The notes under the pieces are model-generated. The model was not told the origin of the DNA, searched no databases, and saw nothing but the letters and a program-made list of their open reading frames with translations. From Flavobacterium sp. N3904 (lineage in GTDB: Bacteria > Bacteroidota > Bacteroidia > Flavobacteriales > Flavobacteriaceae): a stretch of DNA of 64,000 nucleotides. The DNA lies in NCBI RefSeq assembly GCF_025947305.1, contig NZ_CP110009.1, positions 868,001 to 932,000 on the forward strand, read 5' to 3'. The position numbers and the translations under genes are program-made. This document shows, piece after piece, positions 7,577-18,219 of the stretch. How positions within the stretch are numbered: position 1 is the first letter of the stretch; every line of letters begins with the position of its first letter.

Positions 7577-10312
7577 TTATTCGACTATAATTTTAGAAAC
7601 CCCTTTTCGATCTCCATCAATAACCGTAACTATATAAGCACCAACAGGCGCATTAACCAACTGAATGTTTTCATTGAAATCGCCCGTATTTTTATATTTT
7701 CTTTGATATATTTTTCGCCCTAACATATCATTTACCAAAACTTGAATGTCTGTTGTATTTGGACTTGCAAAGCGAATTGCGAAATTTCCTTTATTCGGAT
7801 TGGGATACAATACAAAATCTGTTATATCAAAACTTGGGGTAGCCAAAGTATTATAAGCACTGGAGCATATGGTTATAGAAGCCGAATCCAAAGTTCCAGT
7901 GTCGCCAACACCTTTGTCTCTAACTCTTAGTTTCCAAGTGCCTTGGGGATTTTCTCCATTAAAAGCAGACAACAGTTGAGCGGGTGCAACCGTTTGCTGA
8001 ATAGTCTCCCCACAAGTAAGGGCGTCTCCTAAATCATCATAGGTAATAGTCAGGCTGCTATCGGTCGCACCACAGGAACCATCAAATAACTTTACTGTCG
8101 TTCCAGTTGGACTCACCATTTCTATTAAAACATCTCCCAGATAAGTATGTGTGAACTTTACGTTTACATTTACATCTACAATTTCTGTTGAAGAAGCAGG
8201 AACCACTATCGTTTTTTCAGCAAAAGTTGCTGATTCCGGAATAGCAAATGGCGCGGCAAATGTATAAGAACTACACGAAGTTGCTATAGCGTATCCCAAT
8301 GCAAAAGGCTTACTGTTTACGGCATAATAAATATTTGCAGTAGGCTCAATCAAAATTCTACAGTTCTTAGCCGCCGTCATTGGCGCAGTTACAACCTCTG
8401 AGCCATCATTTGGTGTATTTGCAGCCAAAACAGTTGGAAAAGTCAAACCTCCATCTGTAGATAATTTAATATTTACATTGGCAGAACCTACTAAAGAAGT
8501 TGTCCCGTTAACATTCCAAGTAATAGTTTGTGAAGACCCTAAAACCCAACTAGCATCAGTTGCATTTTGAGAAGTGATGGTAAATGGTCCCTTAGTTGCA
8601 TTCACTGTGACATTCATAATATCCGTATTGGTTTGTCCTAAACCGATAGCGGCATTTTCTCTAGCGGTAAAAGCAAATGTCATTGTTCTCGCTATAGAAG
8701 AAACCGACTCCCATGTTGAACTCAATTGACCTACCAAAACTTTATTTAAGGCAGGCATGTATCGATTTGAAGAACTGCTCGGCAAAACCGATCTGAAATT
8801 GGGTCCATTGGGTTTTGTATCATATGCAATACTGTTTCCGTCACTCTGACTACTGTCTGCCGAATTGTATTGTTCCCAACAATAAGTCATTTTATTTCCA
8901 TTCGGATCCGATCCTGCACCTTTCAATACAAAAGCAGTATTTTTTGGTATGGTATAATCTAATCCTGCATTTACTGTTGGGGTTTGATTGGTCAATGCTG
9001 TACTAATAGGACAAGATTTAGTAGCCAAATTATCCTGAATTTGTAAAATACTGGCATAGGTAAAATAATCATCCGACTGGCTTTGAACATTATAATCAGT
9101 AATACCTGCATAGCCCATAATTGTAGAACCACTGCCTGGTTCTACACTCACACCTGTTCCTTCTACCTCAAAAGAAAAAGAGTGATTGGCTCCCAACTGA
9201 TGACCCATTTCGTGCGCCACAAAATCAATATCAAATGTATCTCCTTCTGGCTTACTATCTGCTGGAGAGGTATAGCCACTGCCTTTGCCTAAACTATAAA
9301 CTGGTTTTGAAATTGTACTAGACAATGGATCACAAACGCAGCCAATGCAACTGGCATTACCTCCACCTCCTGAAGCTCCAAATAATTGGCCAATATCATA
9401 ATTGCCTTCCCCAATCTTATTCGTTATTGTACTTTGCACTTCTTCATTCCAAGTATCCGGGCAGTCCCCGGTACAACCAGAAACAGTAGTTACACCTTGG
9501 GTAGCATCCGAATATGGATCCGTAACAGGATTAGTATAAATAATATTGGTGTCATTGCCAATAATAATCAACTTTAGAGCCAAATCTTTATTAAAAATAC
9601 CATTAACTCTGCTCATTGTAGCATTCATTCCTGCCAAAGCACCCGCAACTGTTCCTCCAAAATATTGGGCATATTCACCTGTACAAGAAAGTGCCAATCG
9701 CATGGTTTTAAAAACACCATTATTTGATTTCAATAAACTTGTTTTTTTTACCAAATCCTTATTCATTCTCACATCCTCCGTTTTACATGTCAAGGGCAAA
9801 ATGCCTTTGTCCCTGCTCTTTGAAGTCAAAACTACATATAATGATTTATTATCAGCCAAGTGCTCAATAAATTCCGAACCGCTATCTCCTCTTAAAACCA
9901 TAGTTTGAATTCCATTTGGGGAAATGCTAAAATTGATTGAAGCTTTAGGGTCTGTAATTCCAATTCCGGAAAAAGCTCTGATTTCGGGATATTGTGCTTG
10001 CAATTCAGGATCAAAATTAGATGATTCTACCACTACAAATTGTTCTATTTTGCCAGTATTGTTAGGTATAGAAATTCGAACTCCTTTATCTATATTGGAT
10101 TTACCATACAAACCATTTAATGACTGTTTAAATTCCCCTTCATTGAGTTGAAAAAACAATTTTTGATTCGCATCCGTTGATTTGTTTTCAAGTCTTTGAG
10201 AATAAGAAATCTGAGAACTACCAACTTCTTTCCAAAAGTTTTTCTCTTGTGAATATCCTATAAAACCAAAGACAAAAACTCCAATAAAAAGTAGTAATCT
10301 ATTCATTTCCAT
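7577..10312 (-). CDS. Secreted M12B-like metalloprotease with P-domain and T9SS type A signal
   Basis: This encodes 911 residues. A signal peptide covers about 1-21 (LLLFIGVFVFGFIGYSQ). A propeptide-like region follows, then a reprolysin-like metallopeptidase domain with the zinc motif HEMGHQLGANH (H367, H371, H377) and a Met-turn-like SGSTIMGYAGI. Next come Ig/FN3-like regions, then a proprotein-convertase P-domain at about 690-815 (ESATFAEKTIVVP to GTWKLRVRDKGVGDTG). The end is a T9SS type A sorting domain (LYPNPNKGNFAI to GVSKIIVE). It is predicted to be exported by the type IX system and anchored or released. Substrate unknown. Confidence 0.92.
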   Translation of the reverse strand: MEMNRLLLFIGVFVFGFIGYSQEKNFWKEVGSSQISYSQRLENKSTDANQKLFFQLNEGEFKQSLNGLYGKSNIDKGVRISIPNNTGKIEQFVVVESSNFDPELQAQYPEIRAFSGIGITDPKASINFSISPNGIQTMVLRGDSGSEFIEHLADNKSLYVVLTSKSRDKGILPLTCKTEDVRMNKDLVKKTSLLKSNNGVFKTMRLALSCTGEYAQYFGGTVAGALAGMNATMSRVNGIFNKDLALKLIIIGNDTNIIYTNPVTDPYSDATQGVTTVSGCTGDCPDTWNEEVQSTITNKIGEGNYDIGQLFGASGGGGNASCIGCVCDPLSSTISKPVYSLGKGSGYTSPADSKPEGDTFDIDFVAHEMGHQLGANHSFSFEVEGTGVSVEPGSGSTIMGYAGITDYNVQSQSDDYFTYASILQIQDNLATKSCPISTALTNQTPTVNAGLDYTIPKNTAFVLKGAGSDPNGNKMTYCWEQYNSADSSQSDGNSIAYDTKPNGPNFRSVLPSSSSNRYMPALNKVLVGQLSSTWESVSSIARTMTFAFTARENAAIGLGQTNTDIMNVTVNATKGPFTITSQNATDASWVLGSSQTITWNVNGTTSLVGSANVNIKLSTDGGLTFPTVLAANTPNDGSEVVTAPMTAAKNCRILIEPTANIYYAVNSKPFALGYAIATSCSSYTFAAPFAIPESATFAEKTIVVPASSTEIVDVNVNVKFTHTYLGDVLIEMVSPTGTTVKLFDGSCGATDSSLTITYDDLGDALTCGETIQQTVAPAQLLSAFNGENPQGTWKLRVRDKGVGDTGTLDSASITICSSAYNTLATPSFDITDFVLYPNPNKGNFAIRFASPNTTDIQVLVNDMLGRKIYQRKYKNTGDFNENIQLVNAPVGAYIVTVIDGDRKGVSKIIVE

Positions 10313-10325
10313 AAATTTTGAACAG

Positions 10326-10333
10326 CAAAATTA
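10326..10333 (-). promoter_or_regulatory. -7 box of the metalloprotease promoter (TAATTTTG)
   Basis: On the minus strand TAATTTTG lies 13 nt before the ATG at 10312, matching TAnnTTTG. Confidence 0.5.
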
Positions 10334-10490
10334 AATATTTTTAAAAGGAATAAGCAACAATTTAGAATTGTTTTAAGAAAACACCACAAATTGAAACTAA
10401 TAAACACTTTTTTTAACCACTATTTTTAAATATAATTGCCAAAAAAGCATAAATTAGAAACCTCTTATGCTCTTTTTAGAATAGATAGTA

Positions 10491-10498
10491 TAAATTTG
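10491..10498 (+). promoter_or_regulatory. -7 box of the ribF promoter (TAAATTTG)
   Basis: Matches TAnnTTTG, 22 nt before the TTG start of ribF. Confidence 0.6.
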
Positions 10499-10520
10499 CA
10501 AATTATTAAAAAAAAGCACT

Positions 10521-11465
10521 TTGAAGATTTTTCATTCTATAAACGATTTCCAAGTTTCAACAAACGGAACTGTAAAAAAAACGATACTTACTTTAGGTAC
10601 TTTTGACGGTGTACATTTTGGACACAAGAAAATCTTGGAAAAATTAACTCAAAATACCGAGAACGGGAAATTTGAAAGTGTTGTACTTACTTTTTTTCCG
10701 CATCCACGCATGGTGCTCCAAGAGGATTCAGATATAAAATTACTCAATACCATTGATGAAAAGATTGAATTATTGGAAGCAATTGGAATTGAAAACTTAG
10801 TCATTCATCCTTTTGACGAAAGTTTTTCGAGATTAACTGCCGATGAATTTGTGCAGAATGTATTAATCGATCAATTTCACATTCATAAAATAATAATTGG
10901 TCACGATCATCGATTTGGCCGAAACAGAACAGCCAATATTGATGATTTGATTGCTTTTGGAAAACAATATGATTTTGAGGTTGAAGAAATATCAGCTCAA
11001 GAGATAAAGGAAGTATCGGTAAGTTCTACCAAAATCAGAAACGCTTTAATTGAAGGGAATGTAGCTTTGGCAAATGAATATCTTGGTTATAATTATTCAC
11101 TAACTGGAACAATAATCAAAGGAAAACAGTTAGGAAGAACAATTGGCTTTCCAACAGCCAATCTAAAAATTAAAGAAAATTTTAAACTAATTCCTCAAAA
11201 TGGAGTTTATATTGTAAAAAGTACATTCGGCTCAAAAACTGTTTTCGGAATGATGAATATTGGTTTTAATCCAACAGTTGAAGGCAAAATTCAAACCATT
11301 GAAATCAATTACTTCGATTTTAATGAAGATTTATACGATCAAAAAATCACGGTTTCTATTTTAGAAAGAATTCGATCTGAAGTAAAATTTGAATCCGTTA
11401 CGCTTTTGAAAGAACAAATAGAGAAAGACAAAATTGCAGCTTTGACTTATTTTGACAACAATTGA
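10521..11465 (+). CDS. ribF: Bifunctional riboflavin kinase/FAD synthetase
   Basis: This encodes 314 residues. The protein phosphorylates riboflavin to FMN and adenylates FMN to FAD. The N-terminal nucleotidyltransferase shows LGTFDGVHFGH (residues about 26-36) and IIGHDHRFGRNR, and the SSTKIR motif near residue 170. The C-terminal kinase shows GRTIGFPTANL and the Thr/Asn metal site. The start is TTG at 10521, the only start that keeps the conserved N-terminus and stays downstream of the -7 box; no ATG is available in that stretch. Confidence 0.95.
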   Translation: MKIFHSINDFQVSTNGTVKKTILTLGTFDGVHFGHKKILEKLTQNTENGKFESVVLTFFPHPRMVLQEDSDIKLLNTIDEKIELLEAIGIENLVIHPFDESFSRLTADEFVQNVLIDQFHIHKIIIGHDHRFGRNRTANIDDLIAFGKQYDFEVEEISAQEIKEVSVSSTKIRNALIEGNVALANEYLGYNYSLTGTIIKGKQLGRTIGFPTANLKIKENFKLIPQNGVYIVKSTFGSKTVFGMMNIGFNPTVEGKIQTIEINYFDFNEDLYDQKITVSILERIRSEVKFESVTLLKEQIEKDKIAALTYFDNN

Positions 11466-11657
11466 GATTCATTCTATCTCAATTAAAAAACTGCCTCAGC
11501 AATTCCAAATTAAATAAATAACATCCCCATTGAAAGTATTAGGGACAAAACCCTCTTAAATCATTTTTATTATTCGTATTCTTTTTTTTTGTAAATTTAT
11601 ATCAAACTACTTGACTTTCAATTACATATTCTATTCTAACTTAAAAAAAATGAAAAA

Positions 11658-12095
11658 ATGAAAGTAAAAAAAGAAATTAAAAATGGGTTCTTTATTTTTA
11701 TAACTGTAGGTACTTATTTTCTTCTAATGGAATTCTTAGGATTATCTGATCTTTTCTATTTGAGATTATTCAATGTGTTTTTTATCATTTATGCTGTAAA
11801 TGACACTTTAAAGTCTAGGATTGCACATGGCAAGAAAAAATTTGTCCCCAATGCGATAGCCGCAACGGTTACTTCGGTTGTTGGTGTTTTTTTATGCATT
11901 CTTGGGTTGTTAATTTATAGTTACATGAGAGGTGGAGATGCTTACATCCAAAATTTATCCGAAACCTTTCTATTTGGAGGACATCCGTCAATTAATATGT
12001 ATTGTTTTACCTTGTTTTTTGAGGGAATTGCCTCTTCGGTAATTGTTACGATGCTATTAATGTTGTATTATAATGACAAATTTGTAGCCGATTAA
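11658..12095 (+). CDS. Small integral membrane protein, unknown function
   Basis: This encodes 145 residues with four predicted membrane helices at about 10-26, 31-47, 70-89 and 115-136, and a lysine-rich cytoplasmic loop (SRIAHGKKKF). It resembles DUF4199-like small membrane proteins of flavobacteria in layout, but I cannot assign a function. The A-rich run with ATGAAAAAATG upstream offers an alternative start a few codons earlier in another frame; the ATG at 11658 gives the better N-terminus. It lies about 100 bp before bioB and is probably independent of it, because bioB has its own promoter box. Confidence 0.65.
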   Translation: MKVKKEIKNGFFIFITVGTYFLLMEFLGLSDLFYLRLFNVFFIIYAVNDTLKSRIAHGKKKFVPNAIAATVTSVVGVFLCILGLLIYSYMRGGDAYIQNLSETFLFGGHPSINMYCFTLFFEGIASSVIVTMLLMLYYNDKFVAD

Positions 12096-12165
12096 ACTAC
12101 TTTTTAAAACTATTCAGAGTAAGTCTTTTTAAGACATGCTCGTTGCTTGTTTAGAACAATTTGAT

Positions 12166-12173
12166 TACTTTTG
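12166..12173 (+). promoter_or_regulatory. -7 box of the bioB promoter (TACTTTTG)
   Basis: Matches TAnnTTTG, 22 nt before the ATG at 12196. It lies inside the longer open frame that begins at 12136, which argues for the later start. Confidence 0.6.
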
Positions 12174-12195
12174 GGGGCATCAAAATAAAGGATCA

Positions 12196-13281
12196 ATGAG
12201 TATCACAAAACACAACTGGACAACAGAAGAAATTATTGCAATTTATAATAAACCTATGATGGATTTGCTTTTTGAAGCGGCTACAATCCATCGAGAGCAC
12301 CATGACCCAAACGTGGTTCAGGTTTCAACTTTGGTTTCCATAAAAACAGGTGGATGTTCTGAAGATTGTGGGTATTGCCCCCAAGCTGCCAGATACAACA
12401 CAGGTGTTGAAGGCAATAATTTAATGTCAGTAAACCAAGTAAAAGAACAAGCTATTCAAGCTAAATCAGGAGGTTCATCCCGTGTATGTATGGGAGCTGC
12501 TTGGAGAAATGTAAAAGATGGCCCTGAGTTTGACCAAGTGCTGGAAATGGTTCGTACCATTAACAAAATGGACATGGAAGTTTGTTGCACTTTGGGTATG
12601 ATTACCGAAAACCAAGCGCAACGATTGGCAGAAGCGGGTTTATATGCATACAATCATAACTTAGACACTTCAGAAGATTATTACAAAGAAGTAATATCAA
12701 CTCGTGGATTTGAAGATCGCTTACAAACCATAGAAAATGTTCGTAAAACTAGCGTTACTGTTTGTAGCGGTGGAATTATAGGAATGGGTGAAAGTATCGA
12801 AGACAGAGCGGGAATGCTAGTGGCTCTTTCTACATTAAACCCACAACCAGAATCGGTGCCGATCAATGCATTAGTCGCTGTAGAAGGCACACCTATGGAA
12901 AACGAAAAACCAGTAGAAATTTGGGAAATGATTCGAATGGTTGCTACCACCAGAATTGTGATGCCCAATACACAAGTTCGTTTATCGGCAGGAAGAATGA
13001 ACATGAGTAGAGAAGGTCAAGCCATGTGCTTTTTGGCTGGGGCTAATTCTATATTTGCTGGAGATAAATTACTAACCACTCCAAATCCTGATGTCAATGA
13101 AGACATGAAAATGTTTGATTTATTGGGTTTAAAACCTCAACAACCATTTAAAAAAGCAGCACAACGCCCAACAGTCGAAGCAGCAGATTCACAATTTGAA
13201 TCTCTTGGAGAAAAACCAAAATGGACAAGACCTGGACATACAATTGAGAAAAATTTAGAAGCTTCTATAAAAGGAAAGTAA
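12196..13281 (+). CDS. bioB: Biotin synthase (radical SAM)
   Basis: This encodes 361 residues from the ATG at 12196 (MSITKHNWTTEEI), preceded by AAAGGA. The enzyme inserts sulphur into dethiobiotin, using a SAM-binding 4Fe-4S cluster and a second Fe-S cluster. The radical-SAM motif CSEDCGYC gives C54, C58 and C61. Other hallmarks are SRVCMGAAWR, YNHNLDTSEDYY and the RLSAGRMNMS segment with the conserved Arg. The 20 codons upstream run through the promoter box and are rejected. The gene stands alone, about 31 kb from the bioF/D/A cluster in this window. Confidence 0.97.
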   Translation: MSITKHNWTTEEIIAIYNKPMMDLLFEAATIHREHHDPNVVQVSTLVSIKTGGCSEDCGYCPQAARYNTGVEGNNLMSVNQVKEQAIQAKSGGSSRVCMGAAWRNVKDGPEFDQVLEMVRTINKMDMEVCCTLGMITENQAQRLAEAGLYAYNHNLDTSEDYYKEVISTRGFEDRLQTIENVRKTSVTVCSGGIIGMGESIEDRAGMLVALSTLNPQPESVPINALVAVEGTPMENEKPVEIWEMIRMVATTRIVMPNTQVRLSAGRMNMSREGQAMCFLAGANSIFAGDKLLTTPNPDVNEDMKMFDLLGLKPQQPFKKAAQRPTVEAADSQFESLGEKPKWTRPGHTIEKNLEASIKGK

Positions 13282-13300
13282 TCCTTTTTGAAATAATTTG

Positions 13301-13340
13301 TAACCCCCATTTTCAATATGAAAATGGGGTTATTTTTTTT
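13301..13340 (+). terminator. Terminator of bioB
   Basis: TAACCCC(C)ATTTTC and GAAAATGGGGTTA form a stem with one bulged C, followed by eight T on the plus strand only. Confidence 0.88.
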
Positions 13341-13355
13341 AGAATTAAATTTATT

Positions 13356-15869
13356 CTAAAAAATAATTTCGTTAGCCTTTTTCAATCCGTTGCTCAATTC
13401 TGTAACTACAACTAGTATTTGTTTGCCACTGACAATATTAGAAACTACAAATTCATTTCTGTTTACTTCGATTTTTTCATAAAGCAACCTTCCTCTCAAA
13501 TCATAAACCATCACTTTGGCAATCGTTTCCTCAAAAGAGTTAATGGTAATTTGGTGATTGTCTACCGATACAGCAACTTGGTTTCTAGATTTGCTATAAT
13601 CCAGATTTCCTAAACTTGGATCTAATACTTCTACCGGAGGGCCAACCGCAACCGTTTTATCAACATAAACCAATACAAAACGATCGTTGAACGTTCCTTT
13701 CAAAGTAGTGAAAGTATAAGGGCCTTCTTTTAAATTATGAAAAACATTCAGACTTTTATCTTCTAAAAAAACTGCTTGGTTACTCAAAATCCCATCAGTT
13801 TGAATGATGCTTATTGTAAATGTGCCTTCTATTGCCGTTTTGTATCCCAAAGCTACTTCATCTGTTTTCATGAAAGGCAATGCGCGACCTTGTATCGTGA
13901 AATTGGCCTCTTTAATAATACTGTAAAAATCAATATAGGTATTCCCGTCAAAACTCGCACCATCATACAAATTATCCACACCATTGGTAGCTCCGGTGAT
14001 ATAACCAACCAACAGTTGCTTGAATGCGCCTCCTGCATTGGTCAGATTCAGCCAAACCCTATTCTTCTCAATACCTGATTCTTTCTTTGTCTTGGACATC
14101 TTGTAAAATTGTGCGTTGGAGGTCGCATCCGGAATCCGCATCGAATTGTTAAATTCAATAGCCCCTGCTGCTTTGCTACCCACAAAAAAAGATTGACCTG
14201 CAGCTATTTGACCGGATGGAGCCGGACCGCCTGTCGGCGCTCCTTTTGTTCCTCCTGTTAAGTTATAAACAGCATAATCATTTGATTGATAAATATAACT
14301 AGAACCACTTTTACTTATTGCTGTATTATGTGTCCAAAAATACAAGGAACCACAAATAATTGCAGAATTGTTAGTGTTGGTCATAAACAAATCGGCATCT
14401 ATAGCGGATGGGTATGGATTTCCAATTAAATTATATTGATCGGCTCCAACAAAAAAATTATAATAACCATTATTCGGAATTCCAGTAAAAGCTACAGGCT
14501 GTGAATAAGGAAAAACTACTAATTCTCCATTTGCCCAACGGCCAGCTTTGGGTGTACGAATAATATATCCTACAGCAGCATCCATTCTTCCTGTATACAA
14601 AACCCACTTGTTTGCACCACCATCAAATTTAAAATATTTATCTGACAAAGTATTGGGAGACAATGCAACTGTAGTTTGCATTGGGCTAGTAACAGGAGAG
14701 GACCAATAGGTAAAATCAAAATTCTTCATTGGAGCAGAAATACGCTTGTAGGTAATTTTCCCTATATTCACTGCTGCATCGTTGCCTTGAATCAAACTTG
14801 CATTATTTTCAAAGACCAAAGAGCCAGTTTCCGAAACATTCAATCCGTTCTCGACATTCAAAATTGCTTCCGAATTTGTTGCTCCTGAGATTCCTACCGA
14901 TATATTTACTCCAGAATTGATTTGACAAGAGCAAGCATTTAATTGCTCAGTAATTACAGCATTTCCATTAAAAATGGCTTTCTTGGTGATATCAGGCACA
15001 CCATTGTCCCAAGAAATCCCATCAAAAATAGTTGCTGGTGAAAAAACAACACTTGTATTTGAATAATCACTTATTCCACAATCACTCTTTGCTCGCAAAC
15101 GGACATAATAAGTTTGTCCAGCAATTATCCCTGAGACATCTTGTTTTGCAATATCCGCTAAAAACATATTGAAATATCCGGCAACTGGGTTTATAAAACT
15201 TGAATCCGTAGCAACATCCAAAATGTAACTATCGGCTTGGAGTGACTTAATCCAATTGACATCAAAAGATGTTGATGAACACGAAATAGATATGTCTGAT
15301 AAATAGGGAGATTCTGGGATGAAACAACCTGTACTTCCATCGAAATTAAAACTATTGATACTAAAAGTTCCTGTACCGGCCATTGCCTCCCAAGCATAAA
15401 TCCTAAAAGTTGTTGTCGTTGTTCTATTTTGAAAAACAGTATTAGACAAAGATACTGTAGAACCTGCAGCTACAATAGTGCCAATATCCGTAGCAAAACC
15501 ATCTATACTAGAACGAAAAGCAAATTGTGTTGGACCATTTGCAGAAACCTGTCCTACAAAAGAAAAACTCAAAAAATCAATTTTTTTCCCAGCTATTGGA
15601 TTTATCGAAAACTCATAGTATTTACTGGAATCTAAATTTGTAGAACTCCAACTTGTGGCATCATACCTATTATTAGCGTTTTTTCCAAAAATTCCGTTAC
15701 CTCTACTGATGCCAGAAACCATGCAATTTGGGTCAACTGTTTGCCCATTGGTATAAGGGTTTGAAAGATTTGGGTTAATGTCAGTAATTGGATTGAAAAA
15801 AATAGATTGTCCGTAAAATCCAAAAGATTTTAAAAAAAGAATGGATAAAAGTAAAACGATTTGCTTCAT
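13356..15869 (-). CDS. T9SS type C-sorted surface protein, array member 1
   Basis: This encodes 837 residues with a signal peptide at about 1-20. A beta-rich domain with cadherin/CBM-like features spans about 21-185. One FN3-like domain (YVRLRAKSDCG) follows, then the common C-terminal part of this array: GISWDNGVPDITKKAIFNG, a YKRISAPMKNFDFTYWSSPV segment, AGQSFFVGSKAAG, KNRVWLNLTNAGGAFKQLL. The end MVYDLRGRLLYE to NEIIF is the sorting domain NCBI calls T9SS type C (ChiA-like). Unlike members 2-4 its C-terminal part is clearly diverged (for example MKNFDF, not MKNFDY), so it is outside the recent homogenisation. Probably surface-attached or secreted; ligand unknown. Confidence 0.85.
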   Translation of the reverse strand: MKQIVLLLSILFLKSFGFYGQSIFFNPITDINPNLSNPYTNGQTVDPNCMVSGISRGNGIFGKNANNRYDATSWSSTNLDSSKYYEFSINPIAGKKIDFLSFSFVGQVSANGPTQFAFRSSIDGFATDIGTIVAAGSTVSLSNTVFQNRTTTTTFRIYAWEAMAGTGTFSINSFNFDGSTGCFIPESPYLSDISISCSSTSFDVNWIKSLQADSYILDVATDSSFINPVAGYFNMFLADIAKQDVSGIIAGQTYYVRLRAKSDCGISDYSNTSVVFSPATIFDGISWDNGVPDITKKAIFNGNAVITEQLNACSCQINSGVNISVGISGATNSEAILNVENGLNVSETGSLVFENNASLIQGNDAAVNIGKITYKRISAPMKNFDFTYWSSPVTSPMQTTVALSPNTLSDKYFKFDGGANKWVLYTGRMDAAVGYIIRTPKAGRWANGELVVFPYSQPVAFTGIPNNGYYNFFVGADQYNLIGNPYPSAIDADLFMTNTNNSAIICGSLYFWTHNTAISKSGSSYIYQSNDYAVYNLTGGTKGAPTGGPAPSGQIAAGQSFFVGSKAAGAIEFNNSMRIPDATSNAQFYKMSKTKKESGIEKNRVWLNLTNAGGAFKQLLVGYITGATNGVDNLYDGASFDGNTYIDFYSIIKEANFTIQGRALPFMKTDEVALGYKTAIEGTFTISIIQTDGILSNQAVFLEDKSLNVFHNLKEGPYTFTTLKGTFNDRFVLVYVDKTVAVGPPVEVLDPSLGNLDYSKSRNQVAVSVDNHQITINSFEETIAKVMVYDLRGRLLYEKIEVNRNEFVVSNIVSGKQILVVVTELSNGLKKANEIIF

Positions 15870-16018
15870 AAATAACCTTTAAAAAATTAGAATGAATACC
15901 ATGTGTAAATACGTAATATGTGCACAATATAAGAAATATTATAAATAATAAAACAATTCATATGAAATTTCTTTATAATAATTCAAGACAAAAATCGCAG
16001 TTAGATTGTTCATTAATA

Positions 16019-16053
16019 AAAAAATCCCACCTTGAATAAACAAGATGGGATTA
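16019..16053 (-). terminator. Terminator of array member 2
   Basis: AATCCCACCTTG and CAAGATGGGATT pair with one mismatch and give a T-run on the minus strand. It is a diverged version of the hairpins at 20999 and 27272. Confidence 0.75.
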
Positions 16054-18219
16054 AATTAATAGTGGGACTGTGTTCTAAAAAACGATTTCCTTGCTGACCC
16101 ATTTGCCATTTGCCAATTGTACGACAACAATCAAAAACTGATCACCAGAATTCAAATTGGGTATCACAAATTCATTTTTGTCTGTGTTTTTGTTTTCATA
16201 AAGCAATCTTCCTCTCAGATCATAAACAAAAACATCTCCCAAAGCTTCGGCTGTAGAAACTATCGTGATTTTCTTGTTTTTTACATATACATTCAACGCT
16301 TTTTCAACAATTTCATGGTCATCGGTGCCCAAGGTCTTGTTGGTGTATTTCAACACAAAACGATCGTTTTCGGTGCCTTTTATTGCTGTAAAGCTGTAAC
16401 TCCCTTTGGTCAAATCATGCATCACTGCCGTTTTCTTGTCCTCCAGCCAAATCTCCTGATTGGCCAATAGACCGTCTCTGTTTGCAATACCTATTTCAAA
16501 AGGCCCTTCAATGGTGCTTTTATATCCTAATGGTACTTCGTCTGTGGCTTTAAAAGGCACTGCTCGTCCCTGAATCGTATAGTTCTTCCCATTATTGAGA
16601 CTGTAAAAATTAACATACGTATTGCCGTTAAAATTTGCCGCATCGTATAATTTATCCACATCATCGGTAGCTCCGGCGATATAACCAACCAACAATTGCT
16701 TGAAGGCTCCTCCTGAGTTAGTCAAGTTCAACCAGACCCTGTTTTTCTCAATTGCTGCCGATTTCTTGGTCTTCGACATTTTGAAAAACTGACTGTTATT
16801 TCCCGCTACCCGCATCGAGTTGGTAAATTTAAAACTACTGCCTGTTATATTAGCACTACCCACAAAAAACGATTGGCCGGCAGCTATTTGACCTGATGGT
16901 GGAGCACCCCCTGTAGAAGCAGCTGTTCCACCTGATCCATTATAAGTAGCATAATCACTTGATTGATAACTCGGACCGCTTGTCGCTATTGGCGTAATGT
17001 GCGTCCAGAAATACAATCCGCTAGCATATAAATCGCTATTGACATTCATAAACTCATCTGCATCTATAGCCGATGGATAAGGATTTCCTACCAAATTGAA
17101 TTCGTTGGGTCCTACTGCATAGCTGTAATCCCCATTGTTGGGAACTCCTTTGAATGCAACGGGCTGTGAGTATGGGAAAACAACATTTTCTCCATTGGGC
17201 CAGATACCCCCTTTGGGCGTGCGGATAATATAGCCCACTCCCGGCGTCATTATTCCATTATAAAAAACCCAAGCATTAGCAGTTCCGTTATACTTAAAAT
17301 ACTTATCAGGAAAGGTATTGGGAGACAATCCGAGCGCACTTTGTCCCGTAACCGGTGAAGACCAATACGTATAATCGAAATTCTTCATCGGTGCCGAGCT
17401 ACGCTGGTATTCAATAGCTCCCGAATTTGAGTTGGTAGTAGTAGCTGCATCTTGTACCAAACTCGCGTCGTTCTGGAAAATTAATTGACCGTTGGTCGTT
17501 ACCGCATTAGTGATTGTTAATGTAACTCCTGATGGAACCGTTACAATTATACCCGCATCAACTGTCAAAGCACAGGCTGCAATATCGGCAGTAAATGGCT
17601 GGTTTGGAGTTACTGACGCAATTATGGCGCTTTTACTTGAATTAGGAGTTCCGTTAGTCCAAGTTGTACCGTTCCAAGTTGTAGACGAGGAGTCCAATAT
17701 CGAAACAAAAGCCGATGGTGCTGATGGACAACCATTTCCGTCTGCTACCGTAAAGGTATAACTGTTTACAGCCAAACCTGTAACGGTATAAGAGGTTCCT
17801 GTGTCTGAAATTGCGCCAGGACCAGGATTAATTGTCCATGTACCACTAGGTAAGCCTCCCAAAGTAACACTGCCGGTACTTACTGTACAGCTTATGTCTG
17901 TTTTGGAACTTATCGTTGGGGCTGTTGGTAGGGCGTTGACTGTCATAGTCACAACATTTGAAATTGCTGGGCTTCCTGTTAAACAAGGAGTAGCATTCGA
18001 TGTCATTTCGCAAGTAATTGCGTCTCCATTTGCCAAAGTAGTTGTTGTATATGTATCTGCTGTTTCACTTGGAATTAAAACCCCTCCTTTGTACCATTTA
18101 TAGGTTGGTGTTGTTCCTCCGTTAGTTGGTGCAGCGGTAAAAGTTACCGATGTTCCTGCACAAATTGCCCCCAATGGTAACGCCGATATATTGACACTGG
18201 CTGGTATATTTGGGTTTAC
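16045..18219 (-). repeat. Near-identical C-terminal block, copy A
   Basis: The block runs from the terminator arm through the stop codon into the coding region. It matches 27298-29472 over about 2.17 kb and 21026-22921 over about 1.9 kb. By eye I found one base difference near 16208 (T here, C in the other copies). The encoded residues are identical in the three proteins over the shared part. Confidence 0.88.

Noticed and set aside
12136..12195. Upstream start for bioB
   Set aside because: The promoter box TACTTTTG lies within this stretch, and the ATG at 12196 has a purine-rich ribosome site.
16117..16470. 117-codon plus-strand frame repeated at 21098 and 27370
   Set aside because: It recurs only because the underlying antisense block is triplicated; no promoter or family resemblance.
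17492..18103. Two plus-strand frames (89 and 100 codons) opposite the common block
   Set aside because: Complement of the secreted-protein gene; repeated for the same reason in all copies.
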